Positions 19,420 through 29,473 of a stretch of DNA of 64,000 nucleotides are shown here, one piece after another. A program made the position numbers and the translations under genes. The DNA is from Caloranaerobacter sp. TR13. Lineage in GTDB: Bacteria > Bacillota > Clostridia > Tissierellales > Thermohalobacteraceae. Below the pieces are notes generated by a model that ran no database searches, was not told the origin of the DNA, and saw only the letters and a list, made by a program, of their open reading frames with translations. The first letter of the stretch is position 1, and every line of letters starts with the position of its first letter. The stretch spans positions 62,001 through 126,000 of the forward strand of contig NZ_JXLL01000002.1 of assembly GCF_001316435.1 (NCBI RefSeq), written 5' to 3'.

Positions 19420-19434
19420 TGACAACGAACGACA
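19420..19434. promoter_or_regulatory. Possible second LacI operator half-site
   Basis: TGACAACG followed by AACGACA. It shares the TGAxAACG half of the operator at 18365, but the second half is poor. Confidence 0.3.
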
Positions 19435-19550
19435 TAAATATTTTTCACTTTGAGTTGTTTATTCCCTTGATTTATATTGTTTGGCTTCCCGGGTTGGGAG
19501 TCGAAATATATATAAATGTACATTTAAAATTTTAAGAAGGGGGAAAAGTC

Positions 19551-20804
19551 ATGAAAAAAGTTATTTCATTAATGCTTGTAGTACTATTAATTGCTACAGC
19601 TTTAGCAGGATGTACTACTAAAGAAACTGCTACAACGCAAAAGAAAAAATTAGTTTTTACATCAAGATTATGGTCTGCACCAGAGGAAAAGGAATTCATT
19701 ATTAATGAAATTATTAAACCTTACGAAGAAGCTAATAACATTGATATTGAGTTTTCAATTGCTACAGATGATGAAATTTTTGATGCAATTAAAGTTCAGC
19801 AAGAATCTGGAAATATAACTACAGATATCATAACTGCTCACAGTGGTAAAATGCCAGATTGGACAAGAGCAGGTTATGTTATGGACTTAACAGATGTAGT
19901 AAAATCATGGAAAGACCGTACATTCTTTGAAACATTCAAAAGCTCAACACATAAAGATGGTAAGCAATATTTCTTACCAGTAGGTGCAGATGTATACTTA
20001 ACACTTATCAATAAGAAGGCTTTAAAGTATAAACCAGAAGGTGTAGATATTGACAACTTAACTTGGGAAGATTATGCTAAGTGGGCTGTAAATATAGCTA
20101 AAGGTGAAGGTGAAGGAAAAGTAGTTATCACAGGTATTCCACAAAAATCATGGATTTATATGTTTGGTGCATCAGCATTATCTTATGGAGCTGGGTTCCC
20201 AGACATAAATTCTCCTGAAGCTATGAAAGCATGGAAAGTATGGGAGAAAATTGGGGATGCAAAAGGATTTATACCAACAGTTGCTAATGTAGAATCAAGT
20301 GTTGATCCAATGAAGCGTGAAGAAGGTTGGTTATGTGTATTCCACAATGCTCGTGTAGGTACTGTTTATGCTTCTAACGAAACTAAGTATATAGTAGCTC
20401 CAGCACCATCAGGACCTAAGGGAATCGGTACTGTTGCAGGTGTTAGCGGATACGCTATAGTTAAAGGTTCAAAGAATTATGAAGAGGCAGTTAAATTCCT
20501 TGAGTATTTAACTAGACCAGACATTCAAACTAAGATAGCTCTAGGAACTGGAGGATTTATACCACCTGTTAAAGAAGCTATTGATCAATTGGGTAATGGA
20601 GCAGAAGATGAAGTAATTAAGAAGGCTTTAATGGTTCTTGAAAAAGGAATTCCTTCAGGAGTACCTGCTCATGAATATACAGATTGGGGAGCAGTTAAAC
20701 AAATATTCGACGATATCTTTGTTGAAGCTATAAATGGAGATAAGAAGATAACTAAAGAATACCTAGATGCTAAACAAGCTCAATTAGAAGCATTGAAAAA
20801 ATAA
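19551..20804 (+). CDS. CUT1-family sugar-binding lipoprotein (ABC importer)
   Basis: 417 aa. Signal peptide with lipobox LAGC (Cys ~21), so it is anchored on the outer face of the membrane. The mature part has the family-1 extracellular solute-binding fold (KLVFTSRLWSAPEEKEF..., DIITAHSGKMPDW). It captures an oligosaccharide for the two permeases downstream. AAGAAGGGGG precedes the ATG. A strong hairpin between this gene and the permeases would give more binding protein than permease. Ligand by context: a mannose/glucose-containing oligosaccharide or solute. Confidence 0.93.
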   Translation: MKKVISLMLVVLLIATALAGCTTKETATTQKKKLVFTSRLWSAPEEKEFIINEIIKPYEEANNIDIEFSIATDDEIFDAIKVQQESGNITTDIITAHSGKMPDWTRAGYVMDLTDVVKSWKDRTFFETFKSSTHKDGKQYFLPVGADVYLTLINKKALKYKPEGVDIDNLTWEDYAKWAVNIAKGEGEGKVVITGIPQKSWIYMFGASALSYGAGFPDINSPEAMKAWKVWEKIGDAKGFIPTVANVESSVDPMKREEGWLCVFHNARVGTVYASNETKYIVAPAPSGPKGIGTVAGVSGYAIVKGSKNYEEAVKFLEYLTRPDIQTKIALGTGGFIPPVKEAIDQLGNGAEDEVIKKALMVLEKGIPSGVPAHEYTDWGAVKQIFDDIFVEAINGDKKITKEYLDAKQAQLEALKK

Positions 20805-20817
20805 AAATTTTATAAAG

Positions 20818-20855
20818 TGCACATTGGATGTTTAGCATCCAATGTGCATTTTTGT
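20818..20855 (+). terminator. Partial terminator / mRNA-stabilising hairpin inside the importer operon
   Basis: A perfect 13-bp stem TGCACATTGGATG/CATCCAATGTGCA (20818-20830, 20836-20848) followed by TTTTTG, between the binding-protein gene and the permeases. Confidence 0.85.
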
Positions 20856-20866
20856 AAAGGGGTGAA

Positions 20867-21763
20867 ATGATGGAAAATTTACAAAGCAGTAATAAAAGCT
20901 TGAACAAATGGTTGCCATATATTTTAGTTGTTCCATCGATGCTGTATTATATATTATTTTGGCTAAGGCCTGTTTTAACTTCATTAATAAGAAGTTTTAC
21001 TGGAGTGGACGGTGGATTAACTCTTCAGAATTATCAATTAGCACTATCAGATCCATTATTCAGAGAGGGCTTTATAAATACAGCTGTAATAGCTGGTGTT
21101 TCTGTAACATTAGAGTTTGTAGTAGCTTTAATGCTAGCTTTACTAATTAACAGGAAATTTAAAGGCTCAGGGGTACTATTGTTTATTGCTATGATTCCTA
21201 TGGCTTTACCACCAGTTGCTGTTGGTGCAATATGGCAGACTGGTTTAACAACAAATGGATGGGTCAATAGTTTACTAATACACTTAGGACTGATTACTGA
21301 AAGTGGAAAAATATATTTTATGACTGCTGAAGGATGGAAGAGATTATTATTAATAATTTTAATAGATGCTTGGCAGGTAATACCATCTATTATGATTATT
21401 TTATTAGCAGGACTACAAAATTTCCCTAAAGAAATGAAGGAAGCTGGATATGTATTTGGTGGTAATGCATTTACAGTTTTAAGAAAGATTACACTTCCAA
21501 TATTAAAACCGACTATTGTAACAGCTGTTGTATTAAGATTAATATCAGCTATACAAATTTGGTTGATTGTTGTTATGATTTATGGATTTAACAGAGTACC
21601 AACACTAATGGAACGTGTTGTATATTATGGAGATCAGGTATCATCATTACCTAATAGCTTTGAATTAGCATCTACAAATTCGATTATAGTGGCAATTATT
21701 GTTTCAAGTGCTGCATTAATTTATTTGAAAGCATCAAGAAATTCAGAAAGTAAAGAGGTGTAA
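20867..21763 (+). CDS. ABC sugar permease (MalF-like)
   Basis: 298 aa with six membrane helices. The EAA cytoplasmic loop is visible as MKEAGYVFGGNAFTVLRKITLPIL (~192-215), which docks on the ATPase. N-terminal sequence LPYILVVPSMLYYILFW is typical of the MalF/UgpA type. ATG at 20867 gives MMENL; the second ATG at 20870 has better spacing from GGGGTG and is likelier. It forms a heterodimer with the next gene, which starts two bases after the stop. Confidence 0.92.
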   Translation: MMENLQSSNKSLNKWLPYILVVPSMLYYILFWLRPVLTSLIRSFTGVDGGLTLQNYQLALSDPLFREGFINTAVIAGVSVTLEFVVALMLALLINRKFKGSGVLLFIAMIPMALPPVAVGAIWQTGLTTNGWVNSLLIHLGLITESGKIYFMTAEGWKRLLLIILIDAWQVIPSIMIILLAGLQNFPKEMKEAGYVFGGNAFTVLRKITLPILKPTIVTAVVLRLISAIQIWLIVVMIYGFNRVPTLMERVVYYGDQVSSLPNSFELASTNSIIVAIIVSSAALIYLKASRNSESKEV

Positions 21764-21765
21764 GT

Positions 21766-22827
21766 ATGCCGAATAATAGAAGTGTTAAAAAATTGATTAA
21801 AAAGACAACTTTTTTAATACTAATAGCAACTATATTATTTTTTATTTTAACACCTATATTCTTTTTAACATCGCTTTCTTTTTTATCATCTAGAGAAGCT
21901 TATCAATTTCCTTTACCTATATTACCTTCTCTAAAAAGCGAATTTGTTGCTCAGAAAAGTGAAAAAGGCTATTTAATAAGTATATATGAACCAAGTACAG
22001 GAGAATATGAGTCAATATTAGATACTAACAAATTTGAAAAAATGAGTACTTATTTCAGAAGAGAGTTATCTATATACGTAGCTCCAGAAAAATTAAAAGA
22101 AATATTAAGTCAATTAGATAATGGAAAAGTTGAAAAAGTTTATTTTACTATGAGAAAGAGCTTATGGCATAATTATAAGACTTTCTTTAAAGTCACAGGG
22201 AATGCAAAAGCAGCACTTATTCGAAGTATACAAACTGCATTAGTAACAATACTAATTTCTCTTATACTAGGTGGGATGGCAGGTTATGCATTTGCTAGAT
22301 TTAGTTTTAAAGGTAAAGAACAACTACAGTTTGGTATATTATTCGTTAGAATGTTCCCAGCTGTAACTATAGCTTTACCTATGGTTATTTTGCTGGCTAA
22401 ATATGGTTTCTATGATAGACCTGTAGGGCTCTCTTTAGTCTATTCAGTAGGTTCAATAGGATTAACTGCTTGGATTACTGCGAGCATTTTTATGGGTATA
22501 GGTATAGAGCTAGAAGAAGCAGCACAAGTTTTTGGAGCAAATAAATTACAGACATTCTTTAAAATTACGCTACCATTAGCTTTTCCAGGTTTAGCAGCTA
22601 GTTCAATGTATGCTTTCATTGGTGCATGGAATGATACAGTATCAGCATTGATTTTAACTCAATCAAAGCCAACATTTGCAGTTGTTGTTTATAAAGCTTT
22701 GATAGGTTCAACAGGTAAAATTAATCTTACAGCTGCAGGTGCACTTACAATGGCATTTCCAGCAGTAGTATTTACATTATTTATTAGAAAATATATTAAC
22801 CAAATGTGGGGTGGAGTTAAAGTATAG
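21766..22827 (+). CDS. ABC sugar permease (MalG-like) with extracellular insertion
   Basis: 353 aa, longer than the ~275-300 of most MalG-type permeases. The surplus is a ~100-residue polar segment (~45-145) between helices 1 and 2, which lies outside the cell and may contact the binding protein. EAA loop: LEEAAQVFGANKLQTFFKITLPLAFPG (~246-272). It pairs with the upstream permease. Confidence 0.92.
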   Translation: MPNNRSVKKLIKKTTFLILIATILFFILTPIFFLTSLSFLSSREAYQFPLPILPSLKSEFVAQKSEKGYLISIYEPSTGEYESILDTNKFEKMSTYFRRELSIYVAPEKLKEILSQLDNGKVEKVYFTMRKSLWHNYKTFFKVTGNAKAALIRSIQTALVTILISLILGGMAGYAFARFSFKGKEQLQFGILFVRMFPAVTIALPMVILLAKYGFYDRPVGLSLVYSVGSIGLTAWITASIFMGIGIELEEAAQVFGANKLQTFFKITLPLAFPGLAASSMYAFIGAWNDTVSALILTQSKPTFAVVVYKALIGSTGKINLTAAGALTMAFPAVVFTLFIRKYINQMWGGVKV

Positions 22828-22855
22828 TACTAATAATGAGAACAGGAGGGTTATT

Positions 22856-23944
22856 ATGGCTTTTTTAGAGCTAATTAATTTAAGAAAGGAATATCAAAAA
22901 GGTGTTGTTGCCGTTAAAGATATAGACTTAAAAATTGAAAAAGGAGAATTTTTAGTTTTACTAGGACCTTCAGGATGCGGTAAGACTACTACAATGAGAA
23001 TGATTTCTGGGTTAGAAAATGTAACAAATGGACAAATTTTAATGGAAGGAAAAGATATAACCTATTTACCACCGAGAAAAAGAAACGTAAGTATGATTTT
23101 TCAAAACTATGCAGTGTGGCCGCATATGACTGTTTATGATAATATAGCATTTGCATTAAAACTTAGAAAAATGCCTAAAGAAGAAATAAAGAAAATAGTC
23201 TATGAAGTTGCTGGTATGGCTGATATTACACAGTATTTAGACAGATATCCATCGCAATTATCAGGAGGACAACGTCAACGTGTAGCTGTGGCAAGAGCTA
23301 TAGCTGTAAAACCTAAACTTTTCTTAATGGACGAGCCTCTATCAAACTTAGATGCAAAACTTAGAGTATCAATGAGAACAGATTTAAAGGAAATACACAA
23401 CAAAACTAATGCTACTACCATTTTTGTTACACACGACCAGTCAGAGGCTATGAGTTTAGCAGATCGCATAGTGATTATGCGAGATGGAGAGATTGAACAA
23501 ATAGGAACTCCTAATGAAGTTTATCATGATAGTGAAACTATGTTTGTTGCTAACTTTATTGGTACACCACCTACTAATTTTATTGATGTTGTAATAAATA
23601 ATACTGAAGAAGGAATTGTAGCTAAACATGAACAGTTTAGTTTGGCTGTAAAAGGTGAGATTAGCAAGAAATTAGAGAAATATATAGAGAAGAAAGTTGT
23701 TTTAGGTGTTAGACCTGAGAATTTTGTAATTACTGACGAATCAAATGCTTTATTTAGTATAAAAGTAGATTTTGTTGAGCCACAGGGTTCACATACAATA
23801 ATTGTTACTAAGATTTCTGGAAAAGTAACAAAAATTGTATCCACAGAAATATTCGTTGTAAAACCAGGAGATAAATTACATTTATCAATAGCAGAAGGAA
23901 AATATTTATTCTTTGACCCAGAAACCGAAAAAAGAATTAAGTAG
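22856..23944 (+). CDS. ABC importer ATPase (MalK/MsmK/UgpC family)
   Basis: 362 aa. Walker A GPSGCGKT, Q-loop FQNYAVWPHM, signature LSGGQRQR, Walker B LFLMDEPLSNLD, H-loop VTHDQ, then a C-terminal OB-type regulatory domain. The ATG at 22856 is chosen over an upstream in-frame GTG because of AGGAGGG six bases before it and because MAFLELINLRKEYQKG is the family start. It energises the CUT1 importer. Having its own dedicated ATPase makes the importer self-sufficient. Confidence 0.95.
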   Translation: MAFLELINLRKEYQKGVVAVKDIDLKIEKGEFLVLLGPSGCGKTTTMRMISGLENVTNGQILMEGKDITYLPPRKRNVSMIFQNYAVWPHMTVYDNIAFALKLRKMPKEEIKKIVYEVAGMADITQYLDRYPSQLSGGQRQRVAVARAIAVKPKLFLMDEPLSNLDAKLRVSMRTDLKEIHNKTNATTIFVTHDQSEAMSLADRIVIMRDGEIEQIGTPNEVYHDSETMFVANFIGTPPTNFIDVVINNTEEGIVAKHEQFSLAVKGEISKKLEKYIEKKVVLGVRPENFVITDESNALFSIKVDFVEPQGSHTIIVTKISGKVTKIVSTEIFVVKPGDKLHLSIAEGKYLFFDPETEKRIK

Positions 23945-23979
23945 TAATTGATATTTGAATAAAGAAAGGAGAAAAACAG

Positions 23980-25323
23980 ATGAATATAGCATTATGTCAT
24001 TATCGTGTAGGAGAAACAGATGGAGTATCTTTAGAGATGGATAAATGGAAAAAAGTATTAGAAAAAATGGAACATAAAGTATATATGTTGGCTGGTAGTG
24101 AGGGAACAGCTGATGCATATATAATTGAAGAAATGCATATACGATTACCTGAAGATTTAAAAATAGAACGAAATGCTTATGTTGAATTAAAAGATTATAA
24201 ATCAGAAGAAGAATTAAAAGATTCAATTGAAGCTTTAAGTAAAAAAATTGAAGATAAACTAATCAAATTTATTAAAGATTATAAGATAGATGTATTAGTA
24301 CCAAATAATATTTTTTCACTAGGAAGAGGTTTATCAACTGCATTAGCATTTAAAAGAGCAATTGAAAAAACAGGAGTAAAATGTGTAAATCATCATCATG
24401 ATTTCTATTGGGAAAGAGAGCTTTATTCTCATCCTACTTGTAAATATGTAGAAGGGTTATTGGATGAATACTTTCCTCCTAAAATAGAAAATATGAAGCA
24501 TGCAGTGATTAATACACCAGCTAAAAAAGACCTTAAAGCAAAAAAAGGTCTAGATTCTACAGTTGTTCCAAACGTATTCGATTTTAATGCTCCATTATGG
24601 GTGGAAGACGAGTACAATAAAGATTTTAGAGAAGCTGTAGGACTTAAAGAAAATGAAATTTTCATGTTACAGGCAACGCGTGTTGTTGATAGGAAAGCTA
24701 TTGAACTTGCGATAGATTTAATTGCAGAATTGAATAAACCTGAAAACAAAGAAAAGATGATTGGCAAGACACTTTACGATGGTAGAGTCTTTAAAGAAGA
24801 TAGTGAATATGTATTAGTAATGGTAGGATTGCACGAAGGGTCAGAAGGGTATGTAGAAAAATTAAAAGAACATGCTAGCAAGAAAGGTATTAAAGTTATA
24901 ATTAGACCTGACTTAGTTGACCATTCAAGACACATAAAAGATGGAAAAAAAGTCTATTCTCTATGGGATGCATATGTTAAAGCTGATATCATTACTTATC
25001 CAAGTATTTATGAAGGATGGGGCAATCAGTTCTTAGAAGGTTTATTTGCTAAGAAACCTATGGTAGTTTTTGAATACAGCGTTTTCTTAGCTGATATTAA
25101 GGATAAGGGATTTAATTATATAAGTTTAGGACATAAATATGAAACTTTAGAGAATGGATTAGTTAAAGTTGAAGATAAAATTTTAGAAGAAGCGGCTATT
25201 GAAACAATGAAATATTTAACTGATAAAAATTTTAGGGAAAAGGCAGTAGAAGAGAATTTTCAATTAGGTAAGGAGTATTACTCTTTAGAAGCTCTTGAAA
25301 AAATATTAAGAACGCTTTTTTAA
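23980..25323 (+). CDS. GT4-type retaining glycosyltransferase
   Basis: 447 aa with a GT-B layout: an N-terminal Rossmann half starting MNIALCHYRVGETDGVSLEM, and a C-terminal donor-binding half with DIITYPSIYEGWGNQFLEGL (~340-360), where the E-x7-E pattern of GT4 lies. The N-terminus reminds me of mannosylglucosylglycerate synthase-type enzymes of thermophiles, but I cannot verify that without a search. Its place among an importer and glycosidases is odd; it might make a solute from imported sugar, or work in the degradative direction as TreT does for trehalose. AAAGGAGAAAAACAG precedes the ATG. Confidence 0.8.
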   Translation: MNIALCHYRVGETDGVSLEMDKWKKVLEKMEHKVYMLAGSEGTADAYIIEEMHIRLPEDLKIERNAYVELKDYKSEEELKDSIEALSKKIEDKLIKFIKDYKIDVLVPNNIFSLGRGLSTALAFKRAIEKTGVKCVNHHHDFYWERELYSHPTCKYVEGLLDEYFPPKIENMKHAVINTPAKKDLKAKKGLDSTVVPNVFDFNAPLWVEDEYNKDFREAVGLKENEIFMLQATRVVDRKAIELAIDLIAELNKPENKEKMIGKTLYDGRVFKEDSEYVLVMVGLHEGSEGYVEKLKEHASKKGIKVIIRPDLVDHSRHIKDGKKVYSLWDAYVKADIITYPSIYEGWGNQFLEGLFAKKPMVVFEYSVFLADIKDKGFNYISLGHKYETLENGLVKVEDKILEEAAIETMKYLTDKNFREKAVEENFQLGKEYYSLEALEKILRTLF

Positions 25324-25339
25324 GGAAGGAGTAAAAGTT

Positions 25340-26263
25340 GTGGTATTTAAGTTAGAACGAGTATCAGACAAACCTATTTTAGAGCCAAAGCAGCATCATG
25401 AATGGGAAAAAGGGGCAGTATTTAATGTAGGAGCTATTAAAGATAACGGATTAGTTCATATGATATACAGAGCTACTGATAAAAATTCAAATGGTAGAAT
25501 CTGTTCTGACTATATGAACTATTTTGGATATGCTGTCAGCAAAGATGGAATTAATTTTAACAGATTGGAAAAACCGATATTAGGACCTGTTGATGGTCAG
25601 GAACAAAGAGGTGTAGAAGACCCTCGAATTGTAAAAATTGATGACACATATTATATGCTGTATACAGGCTTTGGTGGAAGATTTGATGGTGATTTTAGGA
25701 TATGTATGGCTACAAGTAAGAATTTGATTGACTGGGAAAGATATGGGGTGTTATTAGATGAACCTAACAAAGATGCTTCTTTATTTCCAGAAAAGATAAA
25801 TGGAAAGTATATCTTAATTCACAGAAGAGCGCCACATATTTGGATTGCTTATTCAGACGATTTGAAGAATTGGACAGATCATAAGATTTTAGCCGAAGTT
25901 AAAGAAGAAAATGAATGGGAAAGCTTAAAAATAGGATTGGCTGGACCACCATTTAAAACAGAGAAGGGTTGGGTTTTAATATATCATGGTGTGAGTAAAG
26001 AAAGACGTTATTCATTAGGTATTATGCTATTAGATTTAGAAGACCCTTCAAAAGTTATATACAGACAAGATAAGCCTATTTTAGAACCTGAGTTAGATTG
26101 GGAGATTAATGGATGTGTTCCTAATGTAGTATTTAGCTGTGGACAGGCTATTATTGATGATGAGCTACTTGTATATTATGGAGGAGCTGATACAGTAACA
26201 GGAGTTGCTAAAACTAAAATGTCAGATGTAATGAAATTATTTGATATCGTAACACAGAGGTAA
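25340..26263 (+). CDS. GH130-family beta-mannoside phosphorylase or mannosidase
   Basis: 307 aa, a five-bladed propeller by family. Recognisable GH130 features: N-terminal KPILEP, then AVFNVGAIKDNGLVHMIYRA, the VEDPRIVKIDDTYYMLYTG motif (Asp near residue 95 is the family's proton-donor region), and RAPHIWIAYSDDLKNW. GH130 enzymes split beta-mannosides, mostly by phosphorolysis giving mannose-1-phosphate; some members are hydrolases. Which applies depends on the phosphate-binding Arg/His residues, which I cannot assign safely. The start is GTG at 25340 after AAGGAG. It lies in the operon between GT4 and GH38. Confidence 0.87.
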   Translation: MVFKLERVSDKPILEPKQHHEWEKGAVFNVGAIKDNGLVHMIYRATDKNSNGRICSDYMNYFGYAVSKDGINFNRLEKPILGPVDGQEQRGVEDPRIVKIDDTYYMLYTGFGGRFDGDFRICMATSKNLIDWERYGVLLDEPNKDASLFPEKINGKYILIHRRAPHIWIAYSDDLKNWTDHKILAEVKEENEWESLKIGLAGPPFKTEKGWVLIYHGVSKERRYSLGIMLLDLEDPSKVIYRQDKPILEPELDWEINGCVPNVVFSCGQAIIDDELLVYYGGADTVTGVAKTKMSDVMKLFDIVTQR

Positions 26264-26268
26264 TAGTT

Positions 26269-29200
26269 ATGTTTTGGACTATTGAAAAACTAAATCGAAG
26301 AATTGAAGAGTTATATAAATACAGATATAGAGAAAAAATTTTAATACCTTTCTTTCTCTGTTGTTCTGATGATCTTAACGAAATAAATCCACCGATTGCA
26401 GCTAAAGAAGAATTTACTGGCATCTTAAAGTTAGGTGATAGCTGGGAAGGCAGAGATAAATATTTATGGCTATATGCAGAAGTTGAGATACCTCAATATT
26501 GGCAAGGAAAGAAAATTGTGGGAGTATTTGACTTTGGTAAAACTGGCCCTGGTACTAATTCAGGTTTTGAATCTCTTATATATGTAAATGGTAAGCCTCA
26601 TCAAGGGGTTGATAGTAATCATAAAGAGGTATTCTTTTCAAATGAAATTGCAGGGAAGAAATTAGAATTAGTTTTTAGATTATGGTCTGGGTTGGAGGGT
26701 GGTGGAGAACCCAAAAAACTACGTCATACTATACAGTCAGCATTCTTGTCTTGGATGGACGAGAATGTTGATGAACTGTATTTTACATCGAGAGCTTTAC
26801 TAGATACTATAAAGATTTTGGAAGAGAGTAGGACTGAAAGAATAGACTTATTGAAAGCCTTAGATAAAGCATTTCAAATGATCGATTGGTCAAGCTATGA
26901 TGTTGACGGTTTATATAAAAGTATTAAAGAAGCTAATGAATATTTACAAACTGAGATTGAAGGAAAAAAGAAGGCTAGTGATATTACCATTACATGTATA
27001 GGACATACCCACATTGATGTTGCATGGCTATGGAGACTAAAACACACGAGAGAAAAGTGTGCCAGATCGTTTTCAACAGTGCTTCGTTTGATGGAACAAT
27101 ATTCAGAATACTTATTCTTACAGAGTCAACCGCAGTTATATGAGTACATAAAAGAAGACTATCCTGAAATCTATGAAAAAATAAAAGAAAGGGTAAAAGA
27201 AGGACGTTGGGAAGCCGGGGGAGCTATGTGGTTAGAATCAGATACCAACATTCCATCGGGTGAATCATTAGTAAGACAAATATTAATGGGAACAAACTTT
27301 TTTAAAGAAGAATTTGGAGTAAATTGTAGTTACTTATGGCTTCCAGATGTATTTGGATATAGCTGGGCACTACCACAAATTTTAAAGAAGTCAGGAATTG
27401 ATGTTTTTGTAACTACAAAAATCAGTTGGAACCAATATAATAGGATTCCTCATGACACCTTCTATTGGAGGGGTATAGATGGATCTGAAGTTTTAGCTCA
27501 TTTTGTTACTACTCCTAATATAAACTGGGTTGATGATTTTAATAAGACTGGTGTAATTCATCATACATATAACGGAGTGATTCATCCATCAACTGTTCAA
27601 GGAATTTGGAATCAGTATCAGGATAAGGATATAAACAGGAACTTAATATTTTCATATGGATATGGAGATGGAGGCGGCGGTGTCAATCGTCAAATGTTAG
27701 AGACCAGAAGATGCTTGGACAAAATACCTGGTTTACCAAAGGTGAAAACAGGTCGTGCTGATGAGTACTTTAGATCTTTAAAAGAGAGATTAGATAATAC
27801 TGACAGTTATGTTCATACATGGGATGGTGAATTATATTTAGAATTTCATAGAGGAACATATACTACGCAAGGATTAGTAAAAAAGATGAATCGAAAGTTA
27901 GAACTTTTTTATAGAGATACAGAAGTAATTTCAATATTTAGTAATGTGATAGATAACAACCTAAAAGACTATCCACAAAAGAAATTATTGGATGGATGGA
28001 AAATAATTTTACGAAATCAATTTCATGATATTATAACGGGAACAAGTATTAGAGAAGTTTATGAGGATGCAATCAATGAGTATAAAGAGGCAAATAAAAT
28101 AGCAGAAGAAATAAAAAATGAAAGTATTGAAAATATTATTGAACAAAAAAACAATAAATATTCAGTATTTAATAATTCTAATTGGTATCGTTCTGATTTA
28201 GTAAGAATTCAAGGAGAAAGACATGGAGTCTGGTTAGATGAAAAGGGTAGTAAGCTTGTATCGCAAGTAATAAACGGAGAAACTGTTGTTTATATAGAAA
28301 ATATTCAACCAATGAGTTTTACTAATATTGAATTTTATGAAGGGAAAAAGGTTATATCTAATATTCCTTTTAAACTATATAAAAATGGTATAAAAACTCC
28401 TTTTTATGAAATAGAATGGAATGACAAAGGTCAAATAACTAGAATATATGACATAACACTTGACAAGGAAGTTATAGCTGATGGTGGAAAGGCTAATGTA
28501 TTACAGATTATAGACGACAGACCTATCACACCTGATGCATGGGAAGTTGAATCATACTATTATACTAAAGCCCATAATAGAGTTGAAGAAGTTGATGAAT
28601 TGGTATCAGTTGATATAGTTGGGATAGGTGAACTTGAAGCTAGAATTACCTTCAATTGGAAATATAAGAAAACAATAATTAAGCAGGAAATGATACTGTA
28701 CAGTAAAAACAAAAGAATTGATTTCAAGACTGTTGTAGATTGGAAAGAACATCAGAAGTTATTAAAGAGTTCCTTTGAAGTGAATGTTAGATCAACCCAT
28801 GCAACGTATGATATCCAATTTGGTAATATTAAAAGACCAATACATTGGAATACTAGTTGGGATTTAGCTAAGTTTGAGGTTGTTGGACATCAATGGGCCG
28901 ATTTATCAGAGAGGAATTTTGGTGTAAGCTTATTGAATGATTGTAAGTATGGATATGATATTAAGGATAATAGAATAAGATTGTCTCTAGTTCGAGGTCC
29001 TATATATCCAGATCCGAAAGCTGATGAAGGAATTCACGAATTTACTTACAGCTTATTACCTCATAAAGGAGACTGGTACGAAGGAAATACAGTTCAGAAT
29101 GCTTGGAACTTAAACAATCCACTTTTTCTTTATAAAGGACAAGCTAAAGATTCTCAAAAATCTCTATTTAAGATTTCATCTAAAAACGTGTTTATAGATG

Positions 29201-29421
29201 CTGTTAAGAAGGCAGAAAAAGAAGATTTAGTAGCACTACGTATTCATGAATTTGCTGGAAGTAGTGAAAAAGTTAAAATAACTAGTGATTTTAAGATAGT
29301 ATCTTGGCAAGAATGTAATCTTTTAGAGGAAAGAGTAGGTGAATTTAGAAACACCGATGTTATTGAAGTAGGCATAAAGCCATATGAGATAAAAACTTTT
29401 CTAATTGATTTAAAAAAATGA
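26269..29421 (+). CDS. GH38 alpha-mannosidase
   Basis: 1050 aa, the length of bacterial cytosolic class-II alpha-mannosidases. The zinc site is visible: His and Asp in CIGHTHIDVAWLW (~243-252), the nucleophile Asp360 in WLPDVFGYSWALPQ and His586 in NQFHDIITGTSIREVY. The C-terminal beta-domains include GHQWADLSERNFGVSLLND. It releases alpha-linked mannose from the imported saccharide inside the cell; no signal peptide. Its RBS overlaps the end of the GH130 gene, five bases upstream, so the two are probably translated together. Confidence 0.94.
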   Translation: MFWTIEKLNRRIEELYKYRYREKILIPFFLCCSDDLNEINPPIAAKEEFTGILKLGDSWEGRDKYLWLYAEVEIPQYWQGKKIVGVFDFGKTGPGTNSGFESLIYVNGKPHQGVDSNHKEVFFSNEIAGKKLELVFRLWSGLEGGGEPKKLRHTIQSAFLSWMDENVDELYFTSRALLDTIKILEESRTERIDLLKALDKAFQMIDWSSYDVDGLYKSIKEANEYLQTEIEGKKKASDITITCIGHTHIDVAWLWRLKHTREKCARSFSTVLRLMEQYSEYLFLQSQPQLYEYIKEDYPEIYEKIKERVKEGRWEAGGAMWLESDTNIPSGESLVRQILMGTNFFKEEFGVNCSYLWLPDVFGYSWALPQILKKSGIDVFVTTKISWNQYNRIPHDTFYWRGIDGSEVLAHFVTTPNINWVDDFNKTGVIHHTYNGVIHPSTVQGIWNQYQDKDINRNLIFSYGYGDGGGGVNRQMLETRRCLDKIPGLPKVKTGRADEYFRSLKERLDNTDSYVHTWDGELYLEFHRGTYTTQGLVKKMNRKLELFYRDTEVISIFSNVIDNNLKDYPQKKLLDGWKIILRNQFHDIITGTSIREVYEDAINEYKEANKIAEEIKNESIENIIEQKNNKYSVFNNSNWYRSDLVRIQGERHGVWLDEKGSKLVSQVINGETVVYIENIQPMSFTNIEFYEGKKVISNIPFKLYKNGIKTPFYEIEWNDKGQITRIYDITLDKEVIADGGKANVLQIIDDRPITPDAWEVESYYYTKAHNRVEEVDELVSVDIVGIGELEARITFNWKYKKTIIKQEMILYSKNKRIDFKTVVDWKEHQKLLKSSFEVNVRSTHATYDIQFGNIKRPIHWNTSWDLAKFEVVGHQWADLSERNFGVSLLNDCKYGYDIKDNRIRLSLVRGPIYPDPKADEGIHEFTYSLLPHKGDWYEGNTVQNAWNLNNPLFLYKGQAKDSQKSLFKISSKNVFIDAVKKAEKEDLVALRIHEFAGSSEKVKITSDFKIVSWQECNLLEERVGEFRNTDVIEVGIKPYEIKTFLIDLKK

Positions 29422-29473
29422 TTCAGAAATTATCTGCTATTATAAAAAACTGAAGGAGTGGGAAATAGACAGC

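Noticed and set aside
22811-22855. Upstream GTG start extending the ABC ATPase by 15 residues
   Set aside because: It overlaps the permease stop and has no RBS; the ATG at 22856 has AGGAGGG at good spacing.
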